A stretch of 64,000 nt of DNA from Ciceribacter thiooxidans (GCF_014126615.1 NZ_CP059896.1:2924501-2988500), one strand, 5' to 3'; shown: positions 26,331-36,448, counted from the stretch's first letter. Notes: a model not told the origin generated them from the sequence alone. Translations and numbers: made by a program.

Positions 26331-27254
26331 ATGCGGCACCGCAACAGACGACGCACAAGCCGGAAAGAGGTCGGCATAAAACCTGCGCGCCCCAGGCGGA
26401 ACAGCCATGTCCTCTTCGGTCTCCTCATCGTCGTTCTTTCGGCGGTCGTCGCAACCTTCCTGCTGGCGAACGACATGTACCATCTGCGGTCGCTGGCGCG
26501 GCGCTACGGACTGGACCGGCTGTTTGCGGAGCCGTCGGGGACCGAGGCGCCCGTCGCGCTCAAGGGACGACGGCTCGAACCCGTGCCGGTGGAAATCCCC
26601 CGATACTTCTTTACCGATTTCATCGAACCCGCGGCGGGCGCCTTCGTCCGCGAAATCCGCGTCCGCGGACCGGCTCTATGCAAGGAGCTGAACCGCGCCG
26701 GACTCAAGAATCCCGGTTGGCAGCCCAGCGAATATGATCGCCGGACGTCAGAGTGCCTGTCGGAAACACGATTTGCGGCCGCCGGCACCGACACCGACGG
26801 CGGGGAGGCCTCGCTCTTCTTCATCGCCAAAGGCACGCCGCAGGGAGAGGTCCGTTCGGTCCGCATGAAACTCGTCGCCCCGGCCGGCATGCCGGGAGAA
26901 ACGGCACAGGCGTGGCTCGTCGAGACCTTGTCGAAGATCATCGACCGCACCACCTGGAGCGACTTTGCGCCGGCGACCGATGCGGCGCGACAACTCGCCG
27001 ACTATTCCGCGGTACACTTCGGAATCTCGGTCGAGTTCAGCCGCGACTTCGTGATCACGAACGGCTATAATTTCATCCTCGCGCCGGACGGCCGAAACCC
27101 GCTCGTCCGACGGACACGCGCCTATTTCTCTCCGGACGGATGGCTACCGCTCAAGACCGGCGAACCGCGACTGCCGGCCGCCGTCATCCGGCACTGGCGA
27201 ATGCCGGAGGCAGGTGCCGGGAAGACGGCACGCGCCACCGCATCGCCGCCGTAA
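26331..27254 (+). CDS. Membrane-anchored protein of unknown function (possibly DUF6030)
   Basis: 307 residues with a very basic N-terminus (residues 1-24), one membrane helix (VLFGLLIVVLSAVVATFLLA, about residues 27-46) and a long periplasmic domain. That topology is a signal anchor with N-in. The periplasmic part has Cys pairs (GPALCKEL, RTSECLSE) and a strand-rich C-terminal half (FVITNGYNFILAPDG). It may belong to the rhizobial DUF6030 group, from memory and not verified. It is divergent from the SH3 protein. Confidence 0.65.
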   Translation: MRHRNRRRTSRKEVGIKPARPRRNSHVLFGLLIVVLSAVVATFLLANDMYHLRSLARRYGLDRLFAEPSGTEAPVALKGRRLEPVPVEIPRYFFTDFIEPAAGAFVREIRVRGPALCKELNRAGLKNPGWQPSEYDRRTSECLSETRFAAAGTDTDGGEASLFFIAKGTPQGEVRSVRMKLVAPAGMPGETAQAWLVETLSKIIDRTTWSDFAPATDAARQLADYSAVHFGISVEFSRDFVITNGYNFILAPDGRNPLVRRTRAYFSPDGWLPLKTGEPRLPAAVIRHWRMPEAGAGKTARATASPP

Positions 27255-27390
27255 AAGCCGGCATTTTGCCGCGACGGCCTCTCTTCCACTTGAATACATA
27301 TAGATGCAACTATATTTGTGCTGCGAGACAGCGGACGAGTGCTCCTCGGAGCAGTTCTCCCTTCGCAACCACTTGAAAGGAAGCCGTATC

Positions 27391-27726
27391 GTGCATATCC
27401 GCCCTCTTACCCAGAATTTTCACGTCTCGGGCCAGCTGAAGCCGAGCGACATCGCCAAGGTTGCCGAAGCAGGCTATGCCGCAGTGATCTGCATGCGCCC
27501 CGACGGCGAGGGCTGGGGCCAGCCGAAGTTCTCGGCGATCGAGGAGGCCGCGAAGGCGAGCAATCTGCCCGCCTATTACCTGCCGGTCGGCGGCGGCGTG
27601 CCAATGGATCAGGCGAAGAAACTGCGCTCCCTGCTCAAGGAGACCGAAGGTCCGATTCTCGCCTTCTGTGCGTCCGGCGCGCGGTGCGCCGGGCTCTACC
27701 AGATGGCGCAGCAGATCGGCGGTTGA
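27391..27726 (+). CDS. TIGR01244/DUF442 sulfur-transferase or phosphatase-like protein
   Basis: A 111-residue single-domain protein. HVSGQLKPSDIAKVAEAGYAAVICMRPDGE and the loop FCASGARC show a DUF442 phosphatase-like fold with a CX4R-type active-site loop. In some bacteria this domain is fused to a sulfide-detoxifying persulfide dioxygenase (BLH), but here it stands alone. The GTG start at 27391, after AAAGGAA, fits the family N-terminus (HIRPLTQNF). The frame opens earlier without a ribosome site. It converges on galE. Confidence 0.85.
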   Translation: MHIRPLTQNFHVSGQLKPSDIAKVAEAGYAAVICMRPDGEGWGQPKFSAIEEAAKASNLPAYYLPVGGGVPMDQAKKLRSLLKETEGPILAFCASGARCAGLYQMAQQIGG

Positions 27727-27753
27727 TCTCGCGCGGCCGGCCGAGGGCTGCTC

Positions 27754-28791
27754 TCAGGCGCTTTCGGCCAAGGTCCGCTGCTGGACTTCGCCTCTATCCA
27801 GACGCCGCTCCCAGTCGAGCGCGGTACGGACGATGAAATCGAGGTCGTCATGGCGCGGCGTCCAGCCGAGAGCCGTGCGCGCAAGCGTCGGGTCGGCGAC
27901 GATGAAGGCGGCGTCACCCGGACGCCGCGGCCTGTAGGAAATCTCGAGCGGGCCGCCATTGCTGCTGCCCGGTTCGCTGCGCACCCGCCCGACGGCTTCC
28001 AGCACCTCGAGCACCGAGTAGCCACGGCCGTACCCGCAGTTGGCGGTGAGGGATTCGCCGCCATTTCTCAGATATACCAACGCCTTCAGGTGTGCGTCGA
28101 CGAGATCGCTGACATGGATGTAATCCCGTACGCCCGTGCCGTCGGGTGTGGGATAATCCGTTCCATAAACGTCGACCTTCTCGCGCTTTCCGAGGGCAGC
28201 CTCGCAGGCGACCTTTATCAGATGGGTCGCCTTGCGGGTCGACTGCCCGGAGCGGCCCGCGGGATCCGCGCCGGCGACGTTGAAATATCGCAGGATTGCA
28301 TATTTCAGCCCATGGGCGCGCGCGGCGTCACGCAGCATGATCTCGCTCATGAGCTTCGACTGGCCGTACGGGTTCTCGGGTCGAAGCGGCGCGATCTCCA
28401 GAACCGGATCCGGCTTGTCCGGCGTGCCGTAGACGGCGGCCGTCGAGGAAAAGACGACGTGAGGCACCGAAGCCTTGACCGCGGCGGACAGCAGCGCCCG
28501 GGTGTTACCGGTATTGTTCTCATAATAGGAAAGCGGATCGGCGACCGATTCCGGGACGACAATGGAGGCGGCGAAGTGGATGATCGCTTCGATCGCGTTC
28601 TCCGAGAAGATCCGCTCGAGCAGGACAAGGTCGCCGACATTGCCCTCGTAGAAGCGGACCCGGGGCGGAATGGCCCAGCGGAAGCCGGTCGACAGGCGAT
28701 CGATCACCACGACTTCGTAGCCGGCATCCAGCAACGCCCACACCATGTGGCTGCCGATATATCCGGCACCGCCGGTCACCAGTATCGCCAT
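27754..28791 (-). CDS. galE: UDP-glucose 4-epimerase
   Basis: 345-residue extended SDR enzyme interconverting UDP-glucose and UDP-galactose, supplying sugars for exopolysaccharide and LPS. It has the Rossmann motif TGGAGYIGSH, the catalytic Ser in FSSTAAVYG, the Tyr-x3-Lys in NPYGQSK, and RYFNVAGADP. Length is normal. The N-terminus differs from S. meliloti ExoB as I remember it, so this may be the second rhizobial epimerase. It is not adjacent to exo genes here. Confidence 0.92.
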   Translation of the reverse strand: MAILVTGGAGYIGSHMVWALLDAGYEVVVIDRLSTGFRWAIPPRVRFYEGNVGDLVLLERIFSENAIEAIIHFAASIVVPESVADPLSYYENNTGNTRALLSAAVKASVPHVVFSSTAAVYGTPDKPDPVLEIAPLRPENPYGQSKLMSEIMLRDAARAHGLKYAILRYFNVAGADPAGRSGQSTRKATHLIKVACEAALGKREKVDVYGTDYPTPDGTGVRDYIHVSDLVDAHLKALVYLRNGGESLTANCGYGRGYSVLEVLEAVGRVRSEPGSSNGGPLEISYRPRRPGDAAFIVADPTLARTALGWTPRHDDLDFIVRTALDWERRLDRGEVQQRTLAESA

Positions 28792-28956
28792 CGTTCCACT
28801 CCCCTCTTGATTCGCAGGAAAACGCTACACGTGGCGGCGACGGCCGCACAAGCGCCCGCATCGGACGAAGTCCGTTCCTAGAGGCAATTCTGTACCGAAC
28901 TTTGTCAAAGGCGAAATTCTTTTCGCAGCCGCAAAGCGGAGCGGTCCCCCGTGGAG

Positions 28957-30126
28957 TCAACGACCGAGAATATAGTCGCAGAGCCTGCCGGCCGCCTCTT
29001 CGATCTGGCGTGGATCACGCAGGAAGCAGGCGCGGAGGAAGGCTTCTCCGCCTTTGCCGAAGGCGGTTCCCGGAGCAAGGCCGACGCCAGTCTTGTCGAC
29101 GATGTCGAGCGCGGCCGCACGACTGTCTGTCACCCCGTCTATTTTCAGGAAGGCGTAAAGCGCCCCTTCCGGCTTCAGGGTCTCGACACGGTTGGTGGCG
29201 ATCAGTGCGTCGCAGAGAAGGTCGCGCGAACGTGCCGCCCGCTCGAAATTGGCGCGAACGAAATCGTCACCATGGTCGAGTGCGGCGACCGCGCCACGCT
29301 GTATGAACTGGGCGACACCGGATGTCGAATACTGGATGAGGTTTTCGAAGACCTGCCCCGTCTCCGGAGGCGCGACGATCCAGCCGGCGCGCCAGCCGGT
29401 CATCGACCAGTTCTTCGAGAACGAGTTCACGAAGATGATACGGTCGTCCACATCCTTCACGTCGAGAAACGAGGGAGCGCGGGCGTCTGCACCATAATAG
29501 TAGAGCGCGTAGATTTCGTCGGCGAGAATCCAGATACCGTGCTTGCGGGCAAGCTCCAGGATCGCGGCCAGATCCTCCCTCTTCGCCGCCCAGCCCGTCG
29601 GGTTCGACGGCGTGTTGACGAAGATCGCCCTGGTCTTCGGCGTGATTGCCGCTTCCAGTCGCTCGAGGTCGAGCGACCAGCTCCCTTGGCCGAAGGAGAG
29701 CTCTACGCCGACGGCACGGGCGCCGGCGATCTCGATTGCCGAGACGATGTTCGGCCAGGCCGGCGTCAGGAAGACCATCTCGTCGCCGGGCGAGGTGAGC
29801 GCCTGAACGGAAAGCACGATAGATTGCATGCCGGACGCCGTGACATAGAAGTGTTCCGGCGAAAGCGAGACGTCGAAATGACGGGCGTAATAGCGCGACA
29901 GAGCCTCGCGCAGTTCGGGAATACCACGCTGCCAGGTGTAGAAGGTCTCGCCGGCGAGCAGGGCCTCGCCGGCCGGACGGTTGATGAAGTCGGGACTCGG
30001 CAGGTCCCCCTCGCCGACCCAGAGCGGCAACAGGTTCTCGCGTCCGCGGGCGTAGTTCAATATCTCTACGATCCCGCTTTCAGGGGCGGATACGGCACGC
30101 GGGCTGAGGCTGGCGACAAAAGACAT
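28957..30126 (-). CDS. Class I/II pyridoxal-phosphate aminotransferase
   Basis: 389-residue fold-type I PLP enzyme. YTWQRGIPELREALSRYY binds the substrate region. NTPSNPTGW contains the PLP-contacting Asn, LADEIYALYYY the Asp and Tyr. The Schiff-base Lys is in SFSKNWSMTGWRAGW, and the C-terminal Arg in FLRACFL is probably the carboxylate binder. Amino-acid specificity cannot be assigned. The ATG at 30126 has GGAG upstream; an open frame to 30165 lacks one. It lies downstream of mscL on the same strand (133 nt). Confidence 0.88.
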   Translation of the reverse strand: MSFVASLSPRAVSAPESGIVEILNYARGRENLLPLWVGEGDLPSPDFINRPAGEALLAGETFYTWQRGIPELREALSRYYARHFDVSLSPEHFYVTASGMQSIVLSVQALTSPGDEMVFLTPAWPNIVSAIEIAGARAVGVELSFGQGSWSLDLERLEAAITPKTRAIFVNTPSNPTGWAAKREDLAAILELARKHGIWILADEIYALYYYGADARAPSFLDVKDVDDRIIFVNSFSKNWSMTGWRAGWIVAPPETGQVFENLIQYSTSGVAQFIQRGAVAALDHGDDFVRANFERAARSRDLLCDALIATNRVETLKPEGALYAFLKIDGVTDSRAAALDIVDKTGVGLAPGTAFGKGGEAFLRACFLRDPRQIEEAAGRLCDYILGR

Positions 30127-30259
30127 GCTTCGGCTTCTCCGTTTTGGCCGTTCATAGCCGATCACGGAGGGAAAATCTCATGACAAAGCGTGAGGCTGGG
30201 ATCGATTCCGGTGATGGGTGATGTTCCGCGACTATCCCCGGACAGCACCCTGCTCGCCG

Positions 30260-30688
30260 TCAGTTCGTTCTGGTCTTCAACAGATCGCGAATTTCGGTGA
30301 GCAGCTGGATATCGGCCGGCGGCGGCGCGGCTTCAGCCTTGGTTTCCGGCTTCTTTTCCAACGATTCACGCATCGTGTTCACGGCCTTGACCATGAGGAA
30401 GATGATCCATGCCAGGATCAGGAAGTTGAGGATGACCGAGATGAAATTGCCGTAGGCGATCACCGGTCCCTGCTCGCGGGCGGCGGCAAGTGTGGTTGCC
30501 GTGACCTTGCCGCTCAGCGGCAGGAAATAGTTCGAGAAATCAAGACCGCCGAAGGCCCCGATGATCGGCATGATGATGTCGTTGACGAGTGAGTTTACGA
30601 TCAGACCGAAGGCACCGCCGACGATGACGCCGACCGCCAGATCCATGACGTTGCCGCGGGCTATGAAAGTCTTGAACTCGTTGAACAT
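30260..30688 (-). CDS. mscL: Large-conductance mechanosensitive channel
   Basis: A 142-residue pentameric channel that opens under hypo-osmotic shock. N-terminal amphipathic helix [22 protein letters not shown]1 [21 protein letters not shown], a periplasmic loop, TM2 (about residues 75-98) and a charged cytoplasmic helix ending [11 protein letters not shown]. The ATG at 30688 is preceded by AAGGGG. The length is standard. Confidence 0.96.
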   Translation of the reverse strand: MFNEFKTFIARGNVMDLAVGVIVGGAFGLIVNSLVNDIIMPIIGAFGGLDFSNYFLPLSGKVTATTLAAAREQGPVIAYGNFISVILNFLILAWIIFLMVKAVNTMRESLEKKPETKAEAAPPPADIQLLTEIRDLLKTRTN

Positions 30689-30900
30689 CGCCATCCCCTT
30701 ACAAGTCGCGAAAGAATTTCGCGTTTGCCGATCAAACCGAATGCAGGGTGATGTTAATGAAAGTCTCGACGTTCGAAAACCGACAATCGTCAACGCTCCC
30801 CATCTTCGACTTAAGGTCAACTTCCCGACGATTTAAAAAGGCTTGGACTTCCCCTAAGCTTTGCGGGATGGATGTCTGGTGCTCGTGACGAGGAGAAAGC

Positions 30901-33900
30901 GTGCTTCCAGGGTGGATCATCTTCGCATCAGCCTTCGCCTATCTGCTGCTGCTCTTTGCGGTGGCGAGCTACGGCGACCGGAAGAGCCGGCTCTTTGGCG
31001 TGCCCGCCGGTGGCCGACCGGTGGTCTATGCCTTGAGCCTTGCCGTCTACTGCACCTCCTGGACCTATTTCGGCGGCGTCGGACTCGCGGCCGAGCGGGG
31101 CCTTGAGTTTACCGGCATCTACATCGGCCCGATCCTCATGTTCACGCTCGGGATGCCGATCATCCGCCGGATCACCGAGCTCGCAAAGGCAGAGAAGCTG
31201 ACCTCGGGCGCCGACTTCATCGCCGCGCGTTACGGCAAGAACCCGATCGTCGGCATGCTGGTCACCGGAATATCCCTGGTCGGGACAATTCCCTACATCG
31301 CGCTGCAGCTGAAGGCCGTTTCGAGTTCGGTCGCAGCGATGGTCGATCCGTCCGAATACGGCATCGGCACCGGTAATCTCTATTTCATCGACCTGCCGCT
31401 GCTGGTTGCCATATCGCTCGCCTGCTTCGCAGTGATCTTCGGCACGCGACACACCGACGCGACCGAGCACCAAGACGGCCTGATCCTCGCGATCGCCATG
31501 GAATCAGTGGTCAAGTTCGTCGCATTCTGGACACTCGGCATCTCGGTCGTGTTCTTCCTCTTCGACGGGCCGGTCGACCTCTGGCGAACCGCCAGCCAAT
31601 CGCCGGCGGTGATGGAGGCACTCTCCTATCGGACGCCGGTCAGTCGCTGGTTGCTGCTGATCGGCCTTTCGGCGTTCGCGATCATCATGCTGCCTCGTCA
31701 GTTCCATGTGACCGTGGTGGAAAACCGCACAGCCCGCGAACTCAAGACCGCCGGCATCCTCCTGCCGCTCTATCTCGTCGCGATCAATATCTTCGTGCTG
31801 CCGGCAGCGATGGGAGGCATCCTGACCTTCGGGGGCACGGGCGACGCCGACCTCTATGTATTGTCGCTGCCGCTCCACAGCGAGATGGAACTCGTCTCGC
31901 TCGTCACCTTTCTCGGCGGGTTCTCGGCGGCGACGGCAATGGTCATCGTCGCCTCTGTCGCGCTGGCGATCATGGTCTCCAACGACATCGTCCTGCCGGT
32001 CTTCCTGCGCCAGAAGCTGCTCGCGCGGCCGAGCCAGCGTGCGGACTTCGCCAAGACGCTGTTGCATATCCGGCGGCTGTCGATCCTCGGCGTGGTTCTT
32101 CTCGGCTATCTCTATTACCACTCGGCCGACAACACGAGTGGGCTCGCCTCGATCGGCCTGTTGTCCTTCGCCGCCATTGCGCAGATCGCCCCCTCGCTCT
32201 TCGGCGGACTGATGTGGCGGCGGGCCAATGCGCGCGGCGCGATCCTCGGCCTGAGCCTCGGGATCTTCGTCTGGGCCTATCTCCTCTTCCTGCCGAGCTT
32301 CGGCGTTGGCGACAATGCCGAGCTTGCCTCGACGATCCTGAGTTTCCTGTTCCCCGGCGTGGCGATCTTCAGCGGCCCCGAGACCGACCCTCTGGTCAAC
32401 GCGACCATTCTCAGTCTGCTCCTCAATACCGTTGCTTTCGTGCTCGGCTCACTCAGCCGCAACCTGAAACCGGTCGAGCGAATCCAGTCCGGCATCTTCG
32501 TCAAGCGGCATCCACGCTCGCAGTTTGCCACGCGTGGCTGGAAGACCCGCGTCAGCGTCGGCGACCTAAAGGTGGCGATTGCCCGCTATCTCGGCGAGGA
32601 GCGGATGGAACGGTCGCTGAGGAGCTACGAGCAGGCGGCGGGACGTCATCTCGACGACGACAGCCCGGCCGACATGGCCTTCATTCACTTTTCCGAACAA
32701 TTGCTCGGCAGCGCGATCGGCTCCTCGTCTGCCCGCCTGGTGCTGTCGCTCATGCTGCAGAAGGCCGAGGACACCTCGGCCGATACCGCCTGGCTTCTCG
32801 ACCAGGCGAGCGAGGCACTGCAATATAATCAGGACATGCTTCAGACGGCGCTATCGCAGATGGACCAGGGCATCGCCGTCTTCGACAGCACCAACCGGCT
32901 GACGATATGGAACAGGCGCTTCCGCACCCTTCTCGATTTGCCCGAACACGTGGGGCAGGTCGGCTATCCGCTGACGGACATCATCGCGATCCTCGCCGAT
33001 CGCGGAGACGTGGCGACGGGAGAGCAGACGCAGGTGGTGCGCAACTTTCAGCGCTTCGACAAGCCGTTCCAGCTGGTGCTGAAGGGTGGCGAGAGGATCA
33101 TCGAAGTTCGCTGCAATCCGATGCCCGACAAAGGCATCGTCGCCACCTTCAGCGACATCACCAGCCAGGTTGCCGCCGACAAGGCCTTGAAGCAGGCGAA
33201 CGAGACGCTCGAACAGAGGGTGAGCGAGCGAACCGCCGAGCTCACCCGCGTCAATCACGCTCTTGCCGAAGCGCGGGCCGCGGCAGATGATGCCAATATC
33301 GGAAAGACACGCTTTTTCGCCGCCGCCGGCCACGATATCCTGCAACCGCTGAACGCCGCACGGCTCTATTCGTCTTCTCTGGTCGAGAGACTGGGCCAGT
33401 CGGAAAACAGCACGTTGGTTCGCAACATCGACTCCGCGCTGGAGTCGGTCGAGAATATCCTTGGCGCTGTTCTCGACATCTCACGTCTCGACACCGGTGC
33501 GATGAAACCGAGACTGACGGCCGTTCCCCTGCAGGAATTGCTTGAGCGGATCGAAACCGACTTCCGGCCGATGGCGCGGGAGAAGAACCTCAAGCTCGTC
33601 GTGATACCGACCTCGCTCAAGGTGCATTCCGACCCCAACCTGCTGCGGCGTCTCGTTCAGAATCTCGTCTCCAACGCGATCAAGTACACCCGGTCGGGGA
33701 AAGTCCTGGTCGGCGCCCGTCGCAGCGGCAAGGACGTCGTCATCCAGGTCATGGACTCGGGCATCGGCATTCCGGCGTCGAAGTTCCGGACCGTGTTCAA
33801 GGAGTTCGCACGCCTCGACGAGGGTGCAAAGACGGCCTCGGGTCTTGGTCTCGGGCTTTCGATTGTCGACCGAATTGCCAAGGTTCTGAACCACCCCGTC

Positions 33901-34410
33901 CAGCTCTCTTCGAAAAAGGGCAAGGGCACGACCTTCAAGATCGCGGTACCGCGAGAGCGCGATGTGCAGGATGTCGTGAGACCGGCAGCCGCTCAGGGGC
34001 CGCGGGAGGCGGCGCAGCCCCTGAGCGGACTCAGGGTTCTCTGCATCGACAATGAACCGAACATACTCGACGGCATGGCCGTGCTGATTTCGGGCTGGGG
34101 CTGCCACGTGGAGTGCGCAGGGTCGATCGCCGAACTCGACCCGATCGTTGCCGCGAGTCCCGGGCCACCGGATCTCATCATCGCCGACTACCATCTCGGC
34201 GACGGCAGCGGCATCGGGGCGATCCTGAGATTGCGGACGCTCTACAGCACGGAAGTGCCGGCCCTGCTGGTCACCGCCGACCGCACGATCGAGGTACGCG
34301 CCGAGGCGGAGCGGCACAATATCGGCCTGCAGCACAAGCCAGTGAAGCCCGCAGCCCTTCGTGCCTTCATAACCCACATCTCCGGCCTGAAGCGCGCCGC
34401 CGCGGAATGA
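30901..34410 (+). CDS. Hybrid sensor kinase: SSS-transporter domain, PAS, histidine kinase, receiver
   Basis: A 1169-residue membrane sensor. Residues 1 to about 520 form a sodium/solute-symporter-like domain with 12 or 13 helices. A PAS domain begins near 645 (LSQMDQGIAVFD), followed by a coiled coil (about 750-800). The dimerisation domain has His811 in AGHDILQPLNA. The ATPase has LVSNAIKYT and GLGLGLSIVDRI. The C-terminal receiver begins LRVLCIDNEP, with phospho-acceptor Asp1096 in IIADYHLGDGSG. The layout resembles CbrA/NahK-like kinases, but whether it transports is unknown. The start is GTG at 30901, with GAGGAGAAA upstream. No partner regulator is adjacent; it converges with the GH32 gene. 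Confidence 0.92.
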   Translation: MLPGWIIFASAFAYLLLLFAVASYGDRKSRLFGVPAGGRPVVYALSLAVYCTSWTYFGGVGLAAERGLEFTGIYIGPILMFTLGMPIIRRITELAKAEKLTSGADFIAARYGKNPIVGMLVTGISLVGTIPYIALQLKAVSSSVAAMVDPSEYGIGTGNLYFIDLPLLVAISLACFAVIFGTRHTDATEHQDGLILAIAMESVVKFVAFWTLGISVVFFLFDGPVDLWRTASQSPAVMEALSYRTPVSRWLLLIGLSAFAIIMLPRQFHVTVVENRTARELKTAGILLPLYLVAINIFVLPAAMGGILTFGGTGDADLYVLSLPLHSEMELVSLVTFLGGFSAATAMVIVASVALAIMVSNDIVLPVFLRQKLLARPSQRADFAKTLLHIRRLSILGVVLLGYLYYHSADNTSGLASIGLLSFAAIAQIAPSLFGGLMWRRANARGAILGLSLGIFVWAYLLFLPSFGVGDNAELASTILSFLFPGVAIFSGPETDPLVNATILSLLLNTVAFVLGSLSRNLKPVERIQSGIFVKRHPRSQFATRGWKTRVSVGDLKVAIARYLGEERMERSLRSYEQAAGRHLDDDSPADMAFIHFSEQLLGSAIGSSSARLVLSLMLQKAEDTSADTAWLLDQASEALQYNQDMLQTALSQMDQGIAVFDSTNRLTIWNRRFRTLLDLPEHVGQVGYPLTDIIAILADRGDVATGEQTQVVRNFQRFDKPFQLVLKGGERIIEVRCNPMPDKGIVATFSDITSQVAADKALKQANETLEQRVSERTAELTRVNHALAEARAAADDANIGKTRFFAAAGHDILQPLNAARLYSSSLVERLGQSENSTLVRNIDSALESVENILGAVLDISRLDTGAMKPRLTAVPLQELLERIETDFRPMAREKNLKLVVIPTSLKVHSDPNLLRRLVQNLVSNAIKYTRSGKVLVGARRSGKDVVIQVMDSGIGIPASKFRTVFKEFARLDEGAKTASGLGLGLSIVDRIAKVLNHPVQLSSKKGKGTTFKIAVPRERDVQDVVRPAAAQGPREAAQPLSGLRVLCIDNEPNILDGMAVLISGWGCHVECAGSIAELDPIVAASPGPPDLIIADYHLGDGSGIGAILRLRTLYSTEVPALLVTADRTIEVRAEAERHNIGLQHKPVKPAALRAFITHISGLKRAAAE

Positions 34411-34558
34411 GGCGCAGCTTCCGGCGCCCGGGATTACGCTGCTTCAGGCGAATAGCGCATGGACCGAACTCGGCCCAGATTGACGCTGAAGTTCCAAATG
34501 CCCAGGGAGGGGCCACGCGGATCGCCATCGGAACTTGCCGAACAGGGGCTTCAGCGCG

Positions 34559-36268
34559 TCAAAGGCGCAGCGACCACATCGTAGCATGGGCGACATTCTC
34601 GGATCCCGCCGCAAAGCGGGCGGCGCGGACCGGTTCGAAGCCGGCGATCCGCTTGGTGCCGACGAACCGCCCGTGATCGGCGAAAACCTCCATCGAACCG
34701 TAGTCGAGAAAGATGCGCAGCCGTCGCACCTTCGCGCCCGGCGCAATGAAGTTCGGCGAGGGGCCGTCTCCGACGCGGTGGCGGATCGAAAGACCGGCCT
34801 CGTCCTGAACGATGCCGAGATCGACGCTTGGATGGTCTAACGTCAGCTCGAAGGGGGCGCCGGATTCCTTGAGTTCGAATAGAATCTCGACCGCCCCATG
34901 GGGAAACGACACGCCCTGACCGACGGCGAGACGCGTGCGGTCGAGAATATAGCCCCTGAGGCTCTCGGCCGCACCGATCGGCGGTGTCAGAAGTCCGTTT
35001 CCGCCAAGCTTCAGTGTGCGCGGCAGCGTCATCGCCGTGGGGAAGTCGATGGTCGGCGAAGCATCCGCCCAGTTGGCGAGCCAACCCATGCCGACCGGCG
35101 CATCGCCGTCGAGAAAGGCCTGGAAGGCATAATTGTCGGTGCCGAAATCCAGTTCCTGGATGAATTCGCGTGAGAAGTTCCGACCGTCGAACCAGCCGAC
35201 CTCCGCCATGGTGAGATTTCGTCGTCCGGTCGTCGCATCGACGCTGTTCATCAACCCGTAAATCAGGACCCAGCGGGTCGCGGGGTCCGTCAGCGCACCG
35301 TCGAGCGGCAGCATGCACGGACACTCGATGGCCGTCGTCGCGTGACGTTTCTCAACCAGGAGCTTGCCGAGATAGGTCCAGCCCCCGGCGGCCGTCACGT
35401 CGTGCGTCTCATAGAGCAGGATGACCCCGCCCTCCGCGCTCTGGCTACCGAGCAGCATCTTCCAGTGTCCGTCGGGACCTTTGAAAACGTACGGGTCGCG
35501 GAAATCGAAGGTCAGCCCTTCACCTTCCGGGCGGCTGGGCAGAATGATCTCCGCCTGGCCGGCACTGAAGAGGTCCGAGGAGGTCGCCGTCATCTGGACC
35601 TCCTGCTCCGGTGCACGATCCTGCACCTTCTCGGTGAAGAAGACGCGTACACCCGGCGCGTTCGGCAGGGCAATCGCCGACCCGGAAAAGGCGCCTCCCC
35701 GCCGGTCCGGCCGTGCCGCCAAATCCTCCGATGGAAAAAGAAAAATCGGCAGATGCCGCCAACGCAGATAGTCGGAGGAGACGGCGTGGCCCCAGTGCAT
35801 ATTGTTCCAGCGCAGGCCGTGCGAGTAGTGCTGGTAGAAGAGATGAGGCCGGCCGCCGAAACGGCCGAAGCCATTCGGATCGTTCATCCAGCCAAAGGGC
35901 GGACGGAAATGGTAGCACAACGGGAGTTCCGGCGGCGCATTGGCCGGATTGGTATGCACGACGGTTATCCCCGTTTCCAGAACCTCCTGGGCGGTAAACC
36001 AGTAGGCCACCGAGACGGAGGTCGTATCCGTGTCGTAGCTGATCTCGACCGGACCGCCGCCGAAGACGTGGTAGATGCGGAAAGAATACTCCTCGGCATT
36101 GCTGGCGATTACCTCGCCGAACTTGCCGTTCGTATTGGAAAAGGACAGAGTACCCTGGATACCCGGCACCATGGCCTTCAGCCAGATGTGCCAGACGGCG
36201 TTGACCGGCAGATCCACCTCGATGGTGCGCAACGTGGTTGTGGCCGATGTTTTCACACTGTCATCCAT
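34559..36268 (-). CDS. Glycoside hydrolase family 32 enzyme (beta-fructosidase/levanase-like)
   Basis: 569 residues. The five-bladed propeller shows the nucleophile Asp130 in WMNDPNG, the transition-state stabiliser Asp258 in FRDPYVF and the acid/base Glu315 in IECPCML. A beta-sandwich C-terminal domain (FELTLDHPSVDLGIV ... IFLDYGSMEVFADHG) follows, typical of GH32. Substrates would be sucrose, inulin- or levan-type fructans. About 115 residues precede the catalytic domain, an extra beta-rich module I do not recognise. No signal peptide is present, so the enzyme should be cytoplasmic. The ATG at 36268 has AGGAAAGGAG upstream. No sugar transporter is next to it. Confidence 0.9.
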   Translation of the reverse strand: MDDSVKTSATTTLRTIEVDLPVNAVWHIWLKAMVPGIQGTLSFSNTNGKFGEVIASNAEEYSFRIYHVFGGGPVEISYDTDTTSVSVAYWFTAQEVLETGITVVHTNPANAPPELPLCYHFRPPFGWMNDPNGFGRFGGRPHLFYQHYSHGLRWNNMHWGHAVSSDYLRWRHLPIFLFPSEDLAARPDRRGGAFSGSAIALPNAPGVRVFFTEKVQDRAPEQEVQMTATSSDLFSAGQAEIILPSRPEGEGLTFDFRDPYVFKGPDGHWKMLLGSQSAEGGVILLYETHDVTAAGGWTYLGKLLVEKRHATTAIECPCMLPLDGALTDPATRWVLIYGLMNSVDATTGRRNLTMAEVGWFDGRNFSREFIQELDFGTDNYAFQAFLDGDAPVGMGWLANWADASPTIDFPTAMTLPRTLKLGGNGLLTPPIGAAESLRGYILDRTRLAVGQGVSFPHGAVEILFELKESGAPFELTLDHPSVDLGIVQDEAGLSIRHRVGDGPSPNFIAPGAKVRRLRIFLDYGSMEVFADHGRFVGTKRIAGFEPVRAARFAAGSENVAHATMWSLRL

Positions 36269-36361
36269 CGCAGCTCCTTTCCTGCCCATAGAAGCCTAGG
36301 GCAGTGCTGCGACAAGTAAAGGGACCATCACGTCGACAGCATGGCGGGTCTTCCGCAAACG

Positions 36362-36387
36362 AAAAAAGGCCGGGCGAACCCGACCTT
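36362..36387 (-). terminator. Rho-independent terminator of the cold-shock gene
   Basis: On the minus strand AAGGTCGGG, loop TTCG, CCCGGCC, then six T. This is a 9-bp stem (one G-T pair, outer A-T pairs) with a stable UUCG-type tetraloop, 62 nt past the cspA-like stop. Confidence 0.88.
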
Positions 36388-36448
36388 CCCTTGGCCTCGA
36401 CAAAGCGCGCCGGCACATCGGTGGCCGCGCTCCGGAGAACAATTCCGA

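Noticed and set aside
28868..28878. GGAAC motif upstream of galE as a stress promoter
   Set aside because: The required TT is not found 18-19 nt downstream, so it does not fit the pattern.
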